From Phaseolus vulgaris (lineage: Eukaryota > Streptophyta > Magnoliopsida > Fabales > Fabaceae), in contig NC_023759.2 of the NCBI RefSeq assembly GCF_000499845.2, positions 35,030,464 through 35,094,463 on the forward strand: 64,000 nucleotides of DNA, written 5' to 3'. This document shows positions 11,248 to 24,434 of this stretch, piece by piece (within the stretch, counting starts at the first letter, position 1; every line of letters begins with the position of its first letter). Position numbers and translations under genes: made by a program. A model generated the notes under the pieces. The model worked only from the letters and a program-made list of their open reading frames with translations, did no database searches and was not told the DNA's origin.

Positions 11248-11489
11248 CTCAGGATTGAGGGAATTCAAATCACTTTGTTATAAGAAAATTTCAAATCACC
11301 TTAAGCAAGTGGTTTCGATTGGCTATGCATATGCAATAATCCTATTGAGCAATATTCCTGATCTAACAACATTGACGTCTCTCACAAAAAAGAATATTAA
11401 ATTAAGTCAGGATAAATTTGTTTTTCTCAATTATACTTAAATATTGCTAGACCTCTTGCATCACCTACAAAAGTATTGTATAAGAATAT

Positions 11490-12355
11490 AGTAATTTTAT
11501 ATCGAAATAACATAAATGGGCAATATACCAAAAAAATTACACTTGGAAGTCATCAATGTAGGTGATGACTTATAATTTGGAAAGTAGTAAGTTGTACCTA
11601 CTAATTTACTAATGAAGATTTTAATTAAAAAATTTAATCTATCTAATTTCTTTTAATTGAAGTCGTTATAGGGAATATCGACTTCACTATAAACAAAATT
11701 ACACTGAAGTTGTCACTAACATTGATGACTTTAGTGTATTTTTTTTTATAAAGTAGTTTTAAGTGAATTTTATTCCCTATTGAATCATAATAATAAAATT
11801 TTAAAATAAAAATATTAAAATTCTTCCTTAACATGAATTGAATATTTTTATTGAATAAAAAATCAAGAATCAAAAATAAAAAAATTGAAAAATAAACTTA
11901 TCCTAAGATATATTAAAAATATATATTAAGTATTTTAAATATTGTTAAAATTAAAATATTTGTGTTGTATTTAAAAAAATTTAAGTAATGTTAGTATAGT
12001 ATGGTCAAAGTTTAAAAAAAATGTGTTGTATAAATAAACGATGATTTATTTATACAAGAAAATATTCAATTCATGTTAAGGAAGAATTTTAATTTTTTTA
12101 TAATAAAAAAATATTATGATTAGTAGGAAAAATATTATTTCAATTGAAATCGTTATAGGAACTGACGATTTCAGTATATTAATGGTGACATCAATTAAAA
12201 AACTAGATAAATTAAATTTTTTAATTAAAGTTATCATTTATAGGTATGACTTCACTGCTTTTTAAATTAGAAGTTCTCACCTACATTGACGACTTTTTCA
12301 TTTATGTAATTTTTTCAGGGATTGCCAACTTAGGTTATTTCGATGGCAAATTACG
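11490..12355. mobile_element. Long-terminal-inverted-repeat DNA element, small member
   Basis: The two halves are extended inverted repeats. GTAATTTTATATCGAAATAA at 11491 pairs with the complement of the sequence ending near 12354, and pairing can be followed for more than 300 bases per arm (TCAATGTAGGTG, TTTAATTAAAAAATTTAAT and so on). Within each arm sit small hairpins of the GAAGTCGTTA...CGACTTC type. The AT-rich core shares strings with the core of the larger element at 49812-51513. There is no transposase and no clear target duplication, so the superfamily is unknown (MULE-like by style). Confidence 0.65.
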
Positions 12356-13000
12356 CCATTCTTGTAACTTTTCCTATGCATGGTATATTCTATTATATAT
12401 AAATAGAATAAATCATCTCAACATAAAAGTCCTTAAAAATACCTCTAAAAAGTGTAGAAGTTGGCCTATTTCTATCACCATCACTCATAATAGAGTATGT
12501 TATTGGTATTGTCATAATAGTTCTAGTAACAAGCATGCAGGAGTGAGCTAATGTAAAAGATATATTATCATACATACAACATTAACATGCTTCATTCATC
12601 ATACATATATGGAGTAATGTATATGAATGTAAATGAACTCATATTTAATCACACATCATTTTAAGATTACAAGTATGAGACATTTTTTTAAAACTTCTAA
12701 TAAATTCTACCACTGGCTAGCACCTAGCATATCCTGAAACAATCAGATCTTAGTTTACCCATGTCATCAATATTAGAGTGACACAAAGTATCTGTTACCA
12801 AGCCCACACACTTACTACCAAGCTAGATATAAACGTCCATCAGTTTCTCGTCACCTAAAATTGTGTTTGTATCGAGATACCTCTTAATGCAAGTTTTGAT
12901 TTTATCATCGTTACCCAAGGCCTACTACCACCCCAAATATATCTAGAACACCTATCAAGCCATGCAACCACCCAACTAGGGCCACCCATCCATGACCAAC

Positions 13001-13035
<35 letters not shown>

Positions 13036-14256
13036 AATCTGTATACATGTATATAAGTGATCAGCGGGGTCCATCATCACGAAAGGTCACCCAAAAATGG
13101 CATATGCTATGTATACATAACATCATGTATCTCATCATTAATCATATATCTATCTAGGGTATATATAAATTAATATTACCATTTATACATTATACTAACA
13201 ACCAAGAATGTGTAAAGCAAGAAGGGTCTACTACACCCAAACCAAGAGTCTTCAATGGAGGATACACTAATTCTTAAGTAATGTTTATAGCAGACCTACA
13301 TGGTTCAAAACTGACATTGCCTATGTAATGGTTAAATGGGAATCTTAGTCCACTCACCGATCTAGAGGCCAACATGAATTTTAACAACGTACAACTAGAG
13401 AGAATCATCACTACAACCCTTAAAAAGATTATGGTATACCGGTCAGAGAGAAAATTAAACGTTATTTGTTGAGTAAGATGCATCATATGGTTGTGTGTGT
13501 GTATGAATAAGTATTGGAAAGTCTCATGATAAATATTTTTTTTGTATAAAGTTAAATATATGTGTACAACTTTCCTTTACTTTGTATATGAGTTGGGGTA
13601 CCTCAAGTACTTCTCTTATAAATATATAATATTTCATTGTTAAAATAAAGCAACACAACATGTATAAAAGCATATAAATTATGTAAACATCATGCATAAC
13701 ATAACATCAATATCATCTGAACATATTGTCACTTAAGAAAACTTTTCTTACTTGAACGACCTCATCAACATACATTAGGAAATTTTCATTTTGCTTAAGG
13801 ATCACACATGCCACTTAAGTGAAATGCAACTATAACAACCTCTCAAGTCTCCCATCCCTTCAAGGATCATCTTATTGCTTGTGCGTCGAACACTTGAGTG
13901 TTACAACCAATGCTTGAGCGATATCCATTTGTTGGAAGAAATTTAACTAGTTCCAAAAGAAACTTCCACATCCACTGGACACTAGAGCGTCCAATCAGTT
14001 AGTGCTTGAATGTTTAGGCCAAATGTCCACACTTCCTTACATCAAGACACATGTATAACACCTTTACACATGGCTTAAGCCTTTAAAATTAATATTTAAT
14101 AAAAAAGTTGTATCACTTGATCGTCCTCTCCAACATTGAAGTGATATGTTTCTAGAGGAGAGAACATTGTCTTGGCATCTCTCTTGTTGGAGATGCAAAT
14201 CATCACTTGAGTTATACAATGCTTAAGCGATGTAAGGTGATGAGTGCAATAATTAC
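12356..14256. other. Degraded repeat tract, probably old gypsy-type LTR sequence
   Basis: There is no gene. A TA microsatellite lies at 13005-13033. Sequence around 13840-14230 carries GCTTGAGCG, CTAGAGCG and GCTTAAGCG strings like those in the LTRs at 14257 and 29294, and the general texture matches 59570-61440. Boundaries cannot be set. Confidence 0.35.
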
Positions 14257-15488
14257 TGATAAGTGCCTAATTTCAGTAATATTTCATATTAAAATATAGG
14301 CACTTATGAGTATTAATTGCTAAAATAAATATAAAATAACCCTAATTTATGAATTTATACCTTTTAAAAAAAATTATGATCTTTATTTGAATAAGAACAT
14401 TTTACTCCCAAATTTGGTGTTAATTTCAGGTTTCTAGGGAAGAATGGAGATGACTGGGCTAAAGAAGAATAATATAAGCTAAAAAGGAGAAAGCTGGAAG
14501 GCCCCGGAACGCACAAGTGCACAAAAAACCCAAATCAGCATCAGAGCATCTTGCTCAAGTGAGCCCATTCTCACTTGAGCGAGAATGCTCCAAAAGCATT
14601 GGACAAAATCGACGTTTTTCTTGCTTAAGCAAGCTATATCTCGCTTGAGCGAGATAACACCAGAGACATTGGGCATTTTTATGTCTTACTCGCCAAGTGA
14701 GCCCACTAGCGTCCAAGCAAGAAGTCACTTAAGCCCAAGCAAATTAGGTTAAGTAATAGGCTTGAGGCACAACCCTAGGTGTGCGAGATTGAGAGGAAAA
14801 CACCATTGAGTGACTTGTAACCCAATTGGGAGAATAGAAGGTGTTAGAAGATGTGTGACTAATTCTACCATTTGGGATTGAGAGTAATATGTTCAAACTC
14901 TTATGTATTGAGGTGATCTCTGAATATAATATTTTATTCTTGATTGATTATTGGTATTATTGTTTTTCTTCTAATTCTTGATCTAGAATCTTAAATCTGA
15001 CTAGAAAGTATTTTTATGGTTCCAACTTAAACAATAATACTTAACAAATATTTGAGTGTTAAGAATAAATTTGAAATGTTAATTGTTATAAACGTGTGAG
15101 CTTGATTCTAAGTTATTTTTATAAATATGCGAGAAATTGATATTTAGAAAACCTTTTAATAATTTTATATGCGAGGATTCAATATAAATGAATTTTATAT
15201 GGGTATCAATATCAATCAAAGGACATAATGTTACCATGCTAATCAAAAGACATAAGAGTGAGAAAGATGAAACTAATCCTATTTTTTCATTTGAAGCAAA
15301 ACTCTTTGCCTTGTTTTCTTGTTAATCATTGTCATCACAACAAATTTCAACAAACTTTTATTATTTTGTTTTATATTTAGCGAATATTTTACTTGATTAT
15401 TCAATTGTTTCTTGTGGGTTCCATATTCGTCCTTAGGGACACATTATTACTTTTGACAATGCGGTGCACTTGCCATAAAAAGTCATCA
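14257..15488 (+). mobile_element. Solo LTR of a Ty3/gypsy (Tat/Athila-like) element
   Basis: It starts TGATAAGTGCCTAATTTCAG and ends GTGCACTTGCC...TCATCA, the start and end style I associate with large legume gypsy LTRs. Flanking bases are ATTAC on the left and ATTGC on the right, four of five matching, as for an aged target duplication. There is no internal region on either side. It contains CTCGCTTGAGCGAG-type near-palindromes (14565-14665). Confidence 0.6.
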
Positions 15489-16247
15489 ATTGCACATTAC
15501 TTAAGTCTCTTTTGAGCAATTATGTTTCGTTCAAGTGACATTCAACCTAAGAGCAACCTAAATAATAGGAGCACAACTTTTCTAAAGACTTTCCCATCAT
15601 CAACAATAATTTTATTAATCTCTAATCATATTAAGATAAAAATCCTCTTCTCAAAATAACAAAATATTATCACAACTCCATAATCTATCATATGAATTTC
15701 ATATTATCACCTTTCATACAATCTATAACCTTTACCTAGATTGAAATGTGTCTTTATATGAGAATCCTTTGGGAATCAATTCCAGCAATCCAGATAACTC
15801 AATTAAGTTTATAAGCTCTACCTATATCAACAACACCCTTATTCATTCAAGAAGAAAAGAAAATGACCTAAAATTTAGATATAGTTATTTTTATTTACCA
15901 AAACTAAACTTTAATCATTCTAAAACAATCTCCACTTAACTAGTTCTTTAATATCTCAATCTAACAAAAATCCGATGGTTAGAAATTCCTTTAAACTTAG
16001 AGAAAATATAAAATTCAATTTTTTTTTCTAATGTTAAAAGTTTTAAAATAAATTAAAAAATAACTTATATTTTTTATTTATAAATCAGATAATTAATTTA
16101 TTTTAAAATTTATTAATAAAATACTACTACGTGTTACAATCAAAAATATTTTTTTATTTACTACTAGTCCATTAATCCCATTGCCTTTACACTCCTTTAG
16201 GAAATGAGACTTTTATTTCCGGAGTTCCAAATATGTTTTCAAATGTG
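15489..16247. other. AT-rich intergenic DNA
   Basis: I see no gene, element boundary or strong repeat here. The first 60 bases continue the repeat into which the LTR at 14257 inserted. Confidence 0.4.
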
Positions 16248-17806
16248 CACTAGTACAAAATCTCAAAAAGGCGACCCCAAACAAAGATAAATTTTATAAA
16301 ATCATCGTTAAAACAGAGGCGGTGACAAACTTGTAATTAGTTTTCTTTTTTAACGACGGTTGCCCTGTGAATCGTCGCAATATGCTAATTTGGCCTTGAA
16401 ATAACGACGGTTGTTTTGTGAACGGTCGTATATGTATTGTTGTGGGGTATATAACAATTGTTGCCCTAGAATCGTCGTTATTTGTACCTCTTTTCAGATC
16501 TCGTGCGTGCTCACTTCCTCATCTTCACTTGTGCCTTTTCATTTCTTTTTTCAATTGCGCACCCACTTCCTTCTCCTTCTCTCCACCGCCTCGAGCATAG
16601 GTCCTTATTGTCACTGTCAGCACCGCTTGCAAACCCCTCCTCCATCGCTCCAGCCCTCCTTCACCACTCCCTCCAGCCCTCCTTCGCCACTCCCTCCTTC
16701 GCGCTTCAAACTCCCGCGCGCATCTAAATCCTAAACCCTTCACCTTCCGCACGTTGCAAGCACCTCCACACACTGCCAACACTGGTGCACGGTGCCTCCC
16801 TAAACCCTAATTTTATAATAAATATTTGCATGTATGTGTTGATTAGTTGGTAGTTTAGGGTTTGTGGGAACTTCATTTACTGGATATTTGATGGAAGAGT
16901 CCTAACATTGAAGAGAAAAGTGATAGATTTGGAGTTGACAAAAATTAGCATGAAAAAACTTGAAACGGTCATAACTTTTGACAGAGAAGTCAGATGGAGA
17001 CGCATAAATAATGAAAGTTGCTCGAAACGAAGTAACGAATCACCTGGCCAATAACTAAAAGGGATTGAGGTCGACCAAAATTCAAAAAATCCACCATTTA
17101 CTATTTTTTATTTTATTTTTAAGTATTACTTAGGTATTTTTTAAGTATTTTAAGCTTTTAATTCCCATACTTCCACTTGTCAGAAAATTCTAAATTTTTG
17201 TATCATCTTTCCTGGTATAAATTAGAGATTTATCAAACCATTATGATTATATTGCATTCACAAATTTTTATGTGTCTTTAAAAATGTTATGTGTTCTAAC
17301 ATGAAATCTTATTATTTCAGTGTTTATTCTGGATATAAAATGTTAAGTGGGAGGGAAAGTGCAAATGTAAAGAAACTCTCTTTGATGCACCTTAAGGTAA
17401 CCATATAAAACTTTTTCATATTTTATTGTGATTTTACATGTATTATTGTTTTGAAAATTTGATATTTTATGCACGATTAGAGTGTATATATAATAATAAA
17501 ACATTTTTTTTAAAAAAAATACATTTATAACGACGGTTCCATATGGCAACCATCTTTAAAAGCATTTATAACGATGGTTCCAGTGGAAACCGTCTTTAAA
17601 AATACATTTTTATTAACTTTTTCATTGTTTATTTAGTGAAATAACGACAATTTTTTACACATGTCATTAATGTAGTTTTATAACGACGGTTTTAGAAACA
17701 TCGTTATAAACAACTGATTTACAACAACACCCAAAATAATGACGATTCCCGAACTGTCTTTATATGGCCTTTTTAACCGTCATTAAAGCACTATTATGCA
17801 CTAGTG
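16248..17806. mobile_element. Non-autonomous CACTA element
   Basis: The ends are CACTAGTACAAAATC on the left and the complement of CACTAGTGCATAATAG on the right, each flanked by GTG (16245-16247 and 17807-17809), the 3-bp duplication typical of CACTA elements. Both flanks carry subterminal TAACGACGGTT repeats (for example near 16350, 16403, 17527, 17567 and 17680), which would be transposase binding sites. No transposase ORF is present. Confidence 0.85.
16480..16810. other. GC-rich insert inside the CACTA element
   Basis: A pyrimidine- and GC-rich block (CGCGCGCATC, CCTTCCGCACGTTG, repeated CACTCCCTCC) contrasts sharply with the AT-rich flanks. It can be read in several frames on both strands for 60-107 codons without any recognisable domain. 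It looks like 5'-UTR or first-exon sequence, perhaps captured from a host gene. The origin is not shown by the sequence. Confidence 0.35.
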
Positions 17807-20500
17807 GTGACATCGTTTTCTATAGTTTTTAACTTAATATTTTAACCCTAACCAAATATAGAGTAAATATTCATTCAATTATATAATTTATAATATCTTT
17901 AAAATATTTTTTATGAATCAATTAATATAGCAACTTTAAAAGATTTTTATAAAATTTTATTTAAATTTAAAAAAAAAATCCTTGTTATGATTCAAAATTA
18001 AATATGATTTAATTCAAATTTGAATTTAAAGATGACAAAATAATTAAACTTAACTCTTGAATTTTTTTTTTATCAACAAGAAATAATAAATAAATATGGT
18101 TCTCTTTAAGGGTGACCCTTATACAAAATAAAAAGAAAAAAAAATGATAAATTCTCACATCCCAACCTAAACCAATCTCCCAACAAAAGTTGTTGACTAT
18201 CCCAAAACCCAAGAATATCGCTTACACAATAACCTACCCTTGCAACAGCCAGAGTATACCAACACATCAAATTCCAAAAGAACAAAACCATAAGCAAACT
18301 GCAAACACAAATCTCCAACAAATAGAGGAACTTAAAGAACTTAACAAATCCCTCTTTACAACTAACACAACAACAGTGTATCCCACTGCGTCAACACAAA
18401 ATCAAGGAAAATCCTTTCCCAACACAAAAACTCCTCCATAGAGTTACTTAATCCAAAAACCAAGACAAAACCTCCAAACGGTGCTTAAGACTAATATGCA
18501 AAACACACAACTCCTTCCTTCTTAAAAGGAGCTAGAGAATCAAACCAAAGGAAAATGAACAAATTTAATTCACAGTTTTCATGCATACCAAAAGTTCCAA
18601 ACACCAATCAGAGTAAGAGAAATTTACACATTTTTCTTTACTGGTTAACTAAGCCCAAGTTTTTTTTAGTCACCATAAACACCTCAATATGGTCAATTCT
18701 TCCATTATTAAAGACACAATTATTCTGATGTTTCCAAATTTCACCTATAATTACAATTAACACCACTTTCCAAATTATAATAATCTAACCATTAACATTT
18801 AGAAGGCAAAACATCACGAAGTGTGCATTATCATCAAAGACACACTCTTGAAATTTTTCTAAAATGACAATATCTCTTACTTTAAAAAAATCATAATTAA
18901 ATAATATAATTTCTCTTGTAGCATGTCACTTTATTAAATATATAAAATATGTGTATATTTAGTTAAAAAAATGGTAAATTTTGTGAGTATCATTTAAATA
19001 TTTATAGATAAAGTTAATTTTTTTCCAAAATAATAATATATATAATAACAGTAATTAAAATTTGGAAATGTTGTATAATCTTAAAAGATCAAAGTATTTG
19101 AGCGAGGTGAGGACACGCTATTTTTTAAATTTAATATTAATTATTGATGATAACCAATAGAAACAATAACATTACTGTAGTATTATTTTAATTTATACCC
19201 TGATAATGTTAATGATAACGAGTAGAAACTATAGATGAATTAATGATATAATGTTAGTTGTACAAGATTATTTTATTGTAAACTCAGAGTATCGTTACTA
19301 GATTAAGAGATACACTACTAATCAAGATTGGTTTCTTACAGTGGTATCATTTGTTAATCATGTATTTTATCCAACATTTAATTACATTTCTAATTCACTA
19401 TTTATTTTAATATTTTTTAAAAATATTATTAAATAAAATTAATTTTAAAAAAATCATAATTAATTACTATATTAATAATATTTTAGAAATTAAAATTATT
19501 GATATATAAAATAATTTTATTATTAATAAAATTTATAAATTAGATTTTAAATTGATTATCTAACTTTAGAATCTAAAAAGTTAATTATTAAAACTTTAAT
19601 AAATAAATAAATATCAATTTAAAAACTAGTTTATAAATTTTATTAATAATATAAAATATTTATATATCATTAATAATAATAATAGAAAATACTTATATAT
19701 TATTATTTTTTTAGTTTTAAAATAATATTTAATTAAATTAGTATAAAAAATAATTATTTTTATTTTTAAAATTATTTTTTTATTTAATAATTTTATTGTA
19801 GTGTATACTTTTCAATTTTTAATTTTAACTGATCATTTCATTTCATTTCTTGTTTTATCTGTTTTCAAAATAACTTTTATATAATTTTTCTATAATTAAA
19901 AATAACTGCCATAGCAAAAATAGTGTATTACTGTAAATCTAGAATATAACTTAAATGTTAAAAAAAAATTCTTTATTATGAATTTTAAGCTTAATCTAAC
20001 TTCATAGTTAAGTACACATTTATTTATTACAGATTTAATTTTAGAAAAATAATGATTTAACCTATACATGTAGAGTAAATATGAATTGAAACAAATATCG
20101 GCAAATATTTTGTCTCTCCCACTATATAAATTTGTTTTATGTAGCATGTCATGGTCACCTAAATACTATCTCCTTTTTTTTCTTTGGTCCTCAATTAATT
20201 GCTTTTAATTTTTGGTACCATTTGATTTACTATATCTTTAACTTGTAAATGCAAACTTTTAATGTGGAGGTTCCAAGTGGCATAAGTATCTTCCATATGA
20301 ATGAAAGGTGCATGCATGTATTCCTTTTCAGTTATACCAATTAAGTTCAATAATTATCAACAAGTGGTCTAATTCCATGTCTAGGTGTCATTTAAACATG
20401 TTTCACTAGGATATATCTTCTAAAACTGAATTAAAACTGTGTATAAATTAATTATTAGGGTTTAATCTGAGTTTGGTTCCATTGATATGAAAATTTGGAT
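17807..20500. other. AT-rich intergenic DNA with a degraded MITE-like stretch at 19399-19803
   Basis: There is no gene. The interval 19399-19803 begins CACTATTTATTTT, ends TTTATTGTAGTG and has an interior similar to the 29008 MITE, but the flanking triplets (ATT and TAT) do not match. It may be an old copy with eroded ends. Nothing else stands out. Confidence 0.35.
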
Positions 20501-20520
20501 GATGAGTTTTCCTCGAACAG

Positions 20521-20607
20521 GTTGAACAGCTGCAGTGTGTTCATAAATTTCTGGCAGAGAAAGGAGAAGCAGAGTGCCTAATTGAACGGTGCTTTACTTC
20601 TCCATAA
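20521..20607 (+). pseudogene. Possible terminal exon or exon fragment of an unknown gene
   Basis: After an acceptor-like CCTCGAACAG the frame reads 28 codons (VEQLQCVHKFLAEKGEAECL, then IERCFTSP) to a TAA at 20605-20607. The composition is strikingly protein-like (charged, amphipathic) in an otherwise AT-rich stretch, and the frame stays open about seven codons further upstream. I do not recognise the family and found no partner exon nearby. It may be a real last exon after a long intron, a captured exon, or chance. Confidence 0.25.
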
Positions 20608-20755
20608 ATCTTGTGAAACAAATTGTCAAAGCATTCAATTGCAAAGAAGAAAGAGCCATGCATTGATTAGTTTGATTGATTTCAGTTCCTGAAAACTGAA
20701 CCAATCTTTTACTCCCTCGGTTAGTTAACATTACTTTAAAAGAAAAACATTATTT

Positions 20756-20868
20756 TTGACATCCACTTTTTTTTCTCCAAATTACACATTTCAAATGACA
20801 GAGATTATGAAATATAAAATAATATTTTTATCATTTGAAGAGGTGTAATTTGGAATGAGAGATGTCAA
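20756..20868. mobile_element. Small MITE, 113 bp
   Basis: TTGACATC at the left and GATGTCAA at the right are perfect inverted ends. The next 30 bases of each arm also pair well (CCAAATTACAC with GTGTAATTTGG, TTCAAATGA with TCATTTGAA). No target duplication could be assigned. The superfamily is unknown. Confidence 0.6.
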
Positions 20869-21562
20869 CTTATCATTACTCTACTTTAAATTGTTACACG
20901 ATATTTAAGAAATATCTAATACTATTAATAAATAAATATTTTATTAAATATTTTTATTTAAGATATACAGTTTTAATATGTTACAATACAAGAAAATATG
21001 ATAACTATTGCACTTAAGTAAAAGTATATACTTTAACATGGTAAAAGTATATATATATCAAATAAAGAGAGAGAGAAAGAACAAAATTAACAAATCTTCA
21101 GAATAATAAAATATTAAATTTATAAAATTATTAAAAAGTGAATTTGAATTTGAATTTAATTTAATCTTAAAAATATTATATAAAAATAAAAATATAATTT
21201 TTTTAAAATTATTTAAAAATTAGCATATCAAGAATTTAAAGACAGAGAGTGTTAGATTTGTTTGGTCATAATATTGTATTCATATATTTAATACTCTCCA
21301 CTTTTGTTTATCTTTTTTTATTTCACATGGTATTATTTATAATTAATATTTATCACTCCTCCCTCTCTTTATAATTTTTTAAGGTTAAATAAGAATTGGA
21401 GCAGCTACCAAATCTTTTTTTATTTATTTTTAATTATAATTCTCTGTTCAACTCTATAAATTTTAACTAAAATAAGATGCTTGATTTAGGAGTGTCAAAA
21501 ATAATATTCACATGTATTGAATTATCATGAGTTAACAACTCAATCCATATAATTTTTTTTAG

Positions 21563-21594
<32 letters not shown>

Positions 21595-24434
21595 CTAAAA
21601 AATAACTTTATAGTTTTTATTAAGAAAAGAAATGATTTATTCATAATAAAAGTACTCTAATGACTATTATGTAATCATCACCATGGTCATCAAGAAACTA
21701 GGTGTTTTTATTGTTTGGTTTTAGATTCATTGGTAAAAAGACTACATGCAGTTTTATAGAGACAATGTTTGTGTAGAACATTTAAATTAATATGGATTAA
21801 CATCTGCAGAATATGTGTCATTTAGTTTAGAGAATCTAACAGGTAATTCCTTATAAATTATTATAATCTTACTCAAATCTAGATGCTTCAAGTGTTTGAC
21901 TATGCATAGATTCCCTCAACCATTCCGTACTATTTTAGGTCTAGTTGAACTTTCCATTTTTTTATTATTTCTTTTTCATTCTAGTAGCTTTCTGACACAT
22001 ACTTATACACAAATTGCCTTATATTTATATATGAATTATATACACACTTTATTTTCTACTTACCTTTTTAATTGCAAAACTATATGCTAAATGAACAAGA
22101 TACACCTTTTTATACCTTATTATTATTATTATTTTTTTATTTTTTTACTTTTTTGCATTTTTATTTTATTTCACTCTTTCTTTGTGAAAATAATCTTTTA
22201 ATTGTTTGTATTAAAATATACTTCAGTAATCTTATATAAATTAATAAAAAATAATTTGACAGCTTGACCTAGTCAAATAAACATTACTCTAAATAGTAGT
22301 AGCTACTAGGCATGTTGAAAGAAAGAAAAAAAATAGGTTTAAAAATTTATAATGTACTGTCAGATTCACATGCTCTTCGTTTTCTCTTACACCACACTCC
22401 ATGTGTCAGGTGGTGATTTCAAATGCATTGTTGTAATAGGAAAAATGTACAGTTGTATGGTACATCACATTTTGAGATAAAGGTTAAAAAGTACTAATAA
22501 TATAGTCGAAAATGAAAAAAAAAATTAAATGAAAACAATTAATGTTATCGACTTTTTTTAAAAAAATCTCCTTTAAAAAAATACCTAAATAAATTCATCT
22601 TTACTTTAATTTTCAAACTAAATCATCGATTTTTCAAAAATAAATTCTTAACATGGACCGTGAACAAATCTAATTTAAAAATTAAAATAATAATAAATTT
22701 ATTTGATTAAATTTTGTTTGAAATAGGTTTATTTTGAGGGAAAAATCAAATGTTAATTAGAGTTTATTGTTTTTGCCACAAAGAATAGAACCACGATATT
22801 GTAAAATAATGTTTTTTTTAAATAATAATAAAGGACTTGGATATTATTTTGTTACCAATAAAACTTGCAGAACTCACATCATTTAACCGTTACAGCATAA
22901 TCCTCATTAAAAATGGCCATATAAAGGAATTAAAGCTTTAGCTTTACTTTGTTGACAATGTAGAAGAAATAGCACTTATGGCGAGACACGAAATTTGAAC
23001 AATTAAAGAAATAAAGTTTGTTTAGTATTTTAAGGTAGGTTCATGAACTTAGTAAATGAACCTGAGTGAGGTCAAATTTTGCTTTTTAGTAAAGAAATGA
23101 TTTGAAATTTCAAAATGACAGTTAACCATATATCCCTTAACGTTAATGTTTAACCTTAATTGAACTAATTTTTTCTATTGGTGTTATTTAGAATTGTTTT
23201 TATCGACATAAATGAAACTCTTTATTAGATTAAAGTTTTTTTTTATCAATGTTTATGGAAATTACTGTTCAGTTGTTATTGTTTGGATATTTTTTCATCG
23301 ATATAGGATAGGATTATTGCTTTGTTCATATTAACTACATTGTGTTTAACCTAATTACATTAATGTTGATGGAAAACTATTATCGATTGATATTTTTTAT
23401 TTATTGGATATTATTTAATATTACTTTTTTGTATTTTATGTTAAATAAATATATTAAATTTAATAAATTTGAAAGGATGAATTGTCTAAATAAAATATTT
23501 GAAAAATCATTTAATTTAAATTCACAACTATTAACAAACCTAATGCATATTTATTTTCTTTGAAGCGGTTAAATTGTCTATTCAAAACACATGGTAAAGT
23601 TTAGTTATCGATAAAGATTAATTCTATCACTTTTTTAGGATGAAAACGAGTAACTATTTTTTAATAAAAAACATTAATCTTGTCTTTGTATAGAAAATTT
23701 TATAATTCATACAAAATTTAAATACATTAAATTTTAATTGTTTTCATTTCAAAATTTGTTGGTTGAATAAAGTAATTCAACAAAAACTTAAAACATAATT
23801 CATATCAATGTCAAGTACAAATTTTGACTTACATTAACTAAAAATCATGTTATTATTCTTGATAAAAAAAAAGTCTTAAATGATCCAAAAGATAGTTCAA
23901 GAACTAATGTTGATGGAGAAAATTTTGATAAATATTGATCAAAATATAAATGTAACCTACTTTTAATTAATGCTGGGTTGAAAACAACTACATCTCACAT
24001 CAATTAAAAAAAATTGTTGATTTTGATAAAAAAAAATCCTTATTAACATCCATTAAGAATTAACATTAGTCTACACCCACAAAGAAATCTTACGAGGATG
24101 ATAAAGAAATAATCATGATTAAATTCATCTAAAAAATCTTAGGAACTTATGACCACGTCACATTCACATCCATATCCTCTAACCTATGATTCTAGTAAAA
24201 CTAGTTTTCCATTATCAAATTAGAAAGTATGTGTACTTATAGAGAGTTCAAACTCCTAAAGAAAATAGGAATAGTCTAATATGCACCACAAAGAATCCTA
24301 ATCAATTATCCAAACATATCATTATAACTCTGAACTAACTGAGACTAATCTGGAAGTCTTGGGTACCAAATGCAAAGAACCTCAATAGAAGTAAACAAGA
24401 AAACTTAAAATCAAATTATAAACTATATTGGAAT
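20869..24434. other. AT-rich intergenic DNA
   Basis: A compound AC/AT microsatellite occupies 21561-21594. Around 23160-24080 there are recurring TTGAT and ATCGA strings in both orientations that hint at an old inverted-repeat element, without firm ends. The segment 24150-24200 shares CACATTCACATC-type wording with 61140-61180. No gene was recognised. Confidence 0.35.

Noticed and set aside
11198..11440. 80-codon ORF beginning in a tandem duplication
   Set aside because: Its N-terminus is made by the 53-bp duplication, and the rest has no recognised family or gene context.
16411..16782. Several overlapping ORFs of 60-107 codons on both strands
   Set aside because: They overlap each other in a GC-rich block inside a CACTA element and none shows a recognisable domain; described as possible cargo instead.
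23160..24080. Possible large inverted-repeat element
   Set aside because: Scattered TTGAT/ATCGA strings occur in both orientations, but no pair of ends could be aligned.
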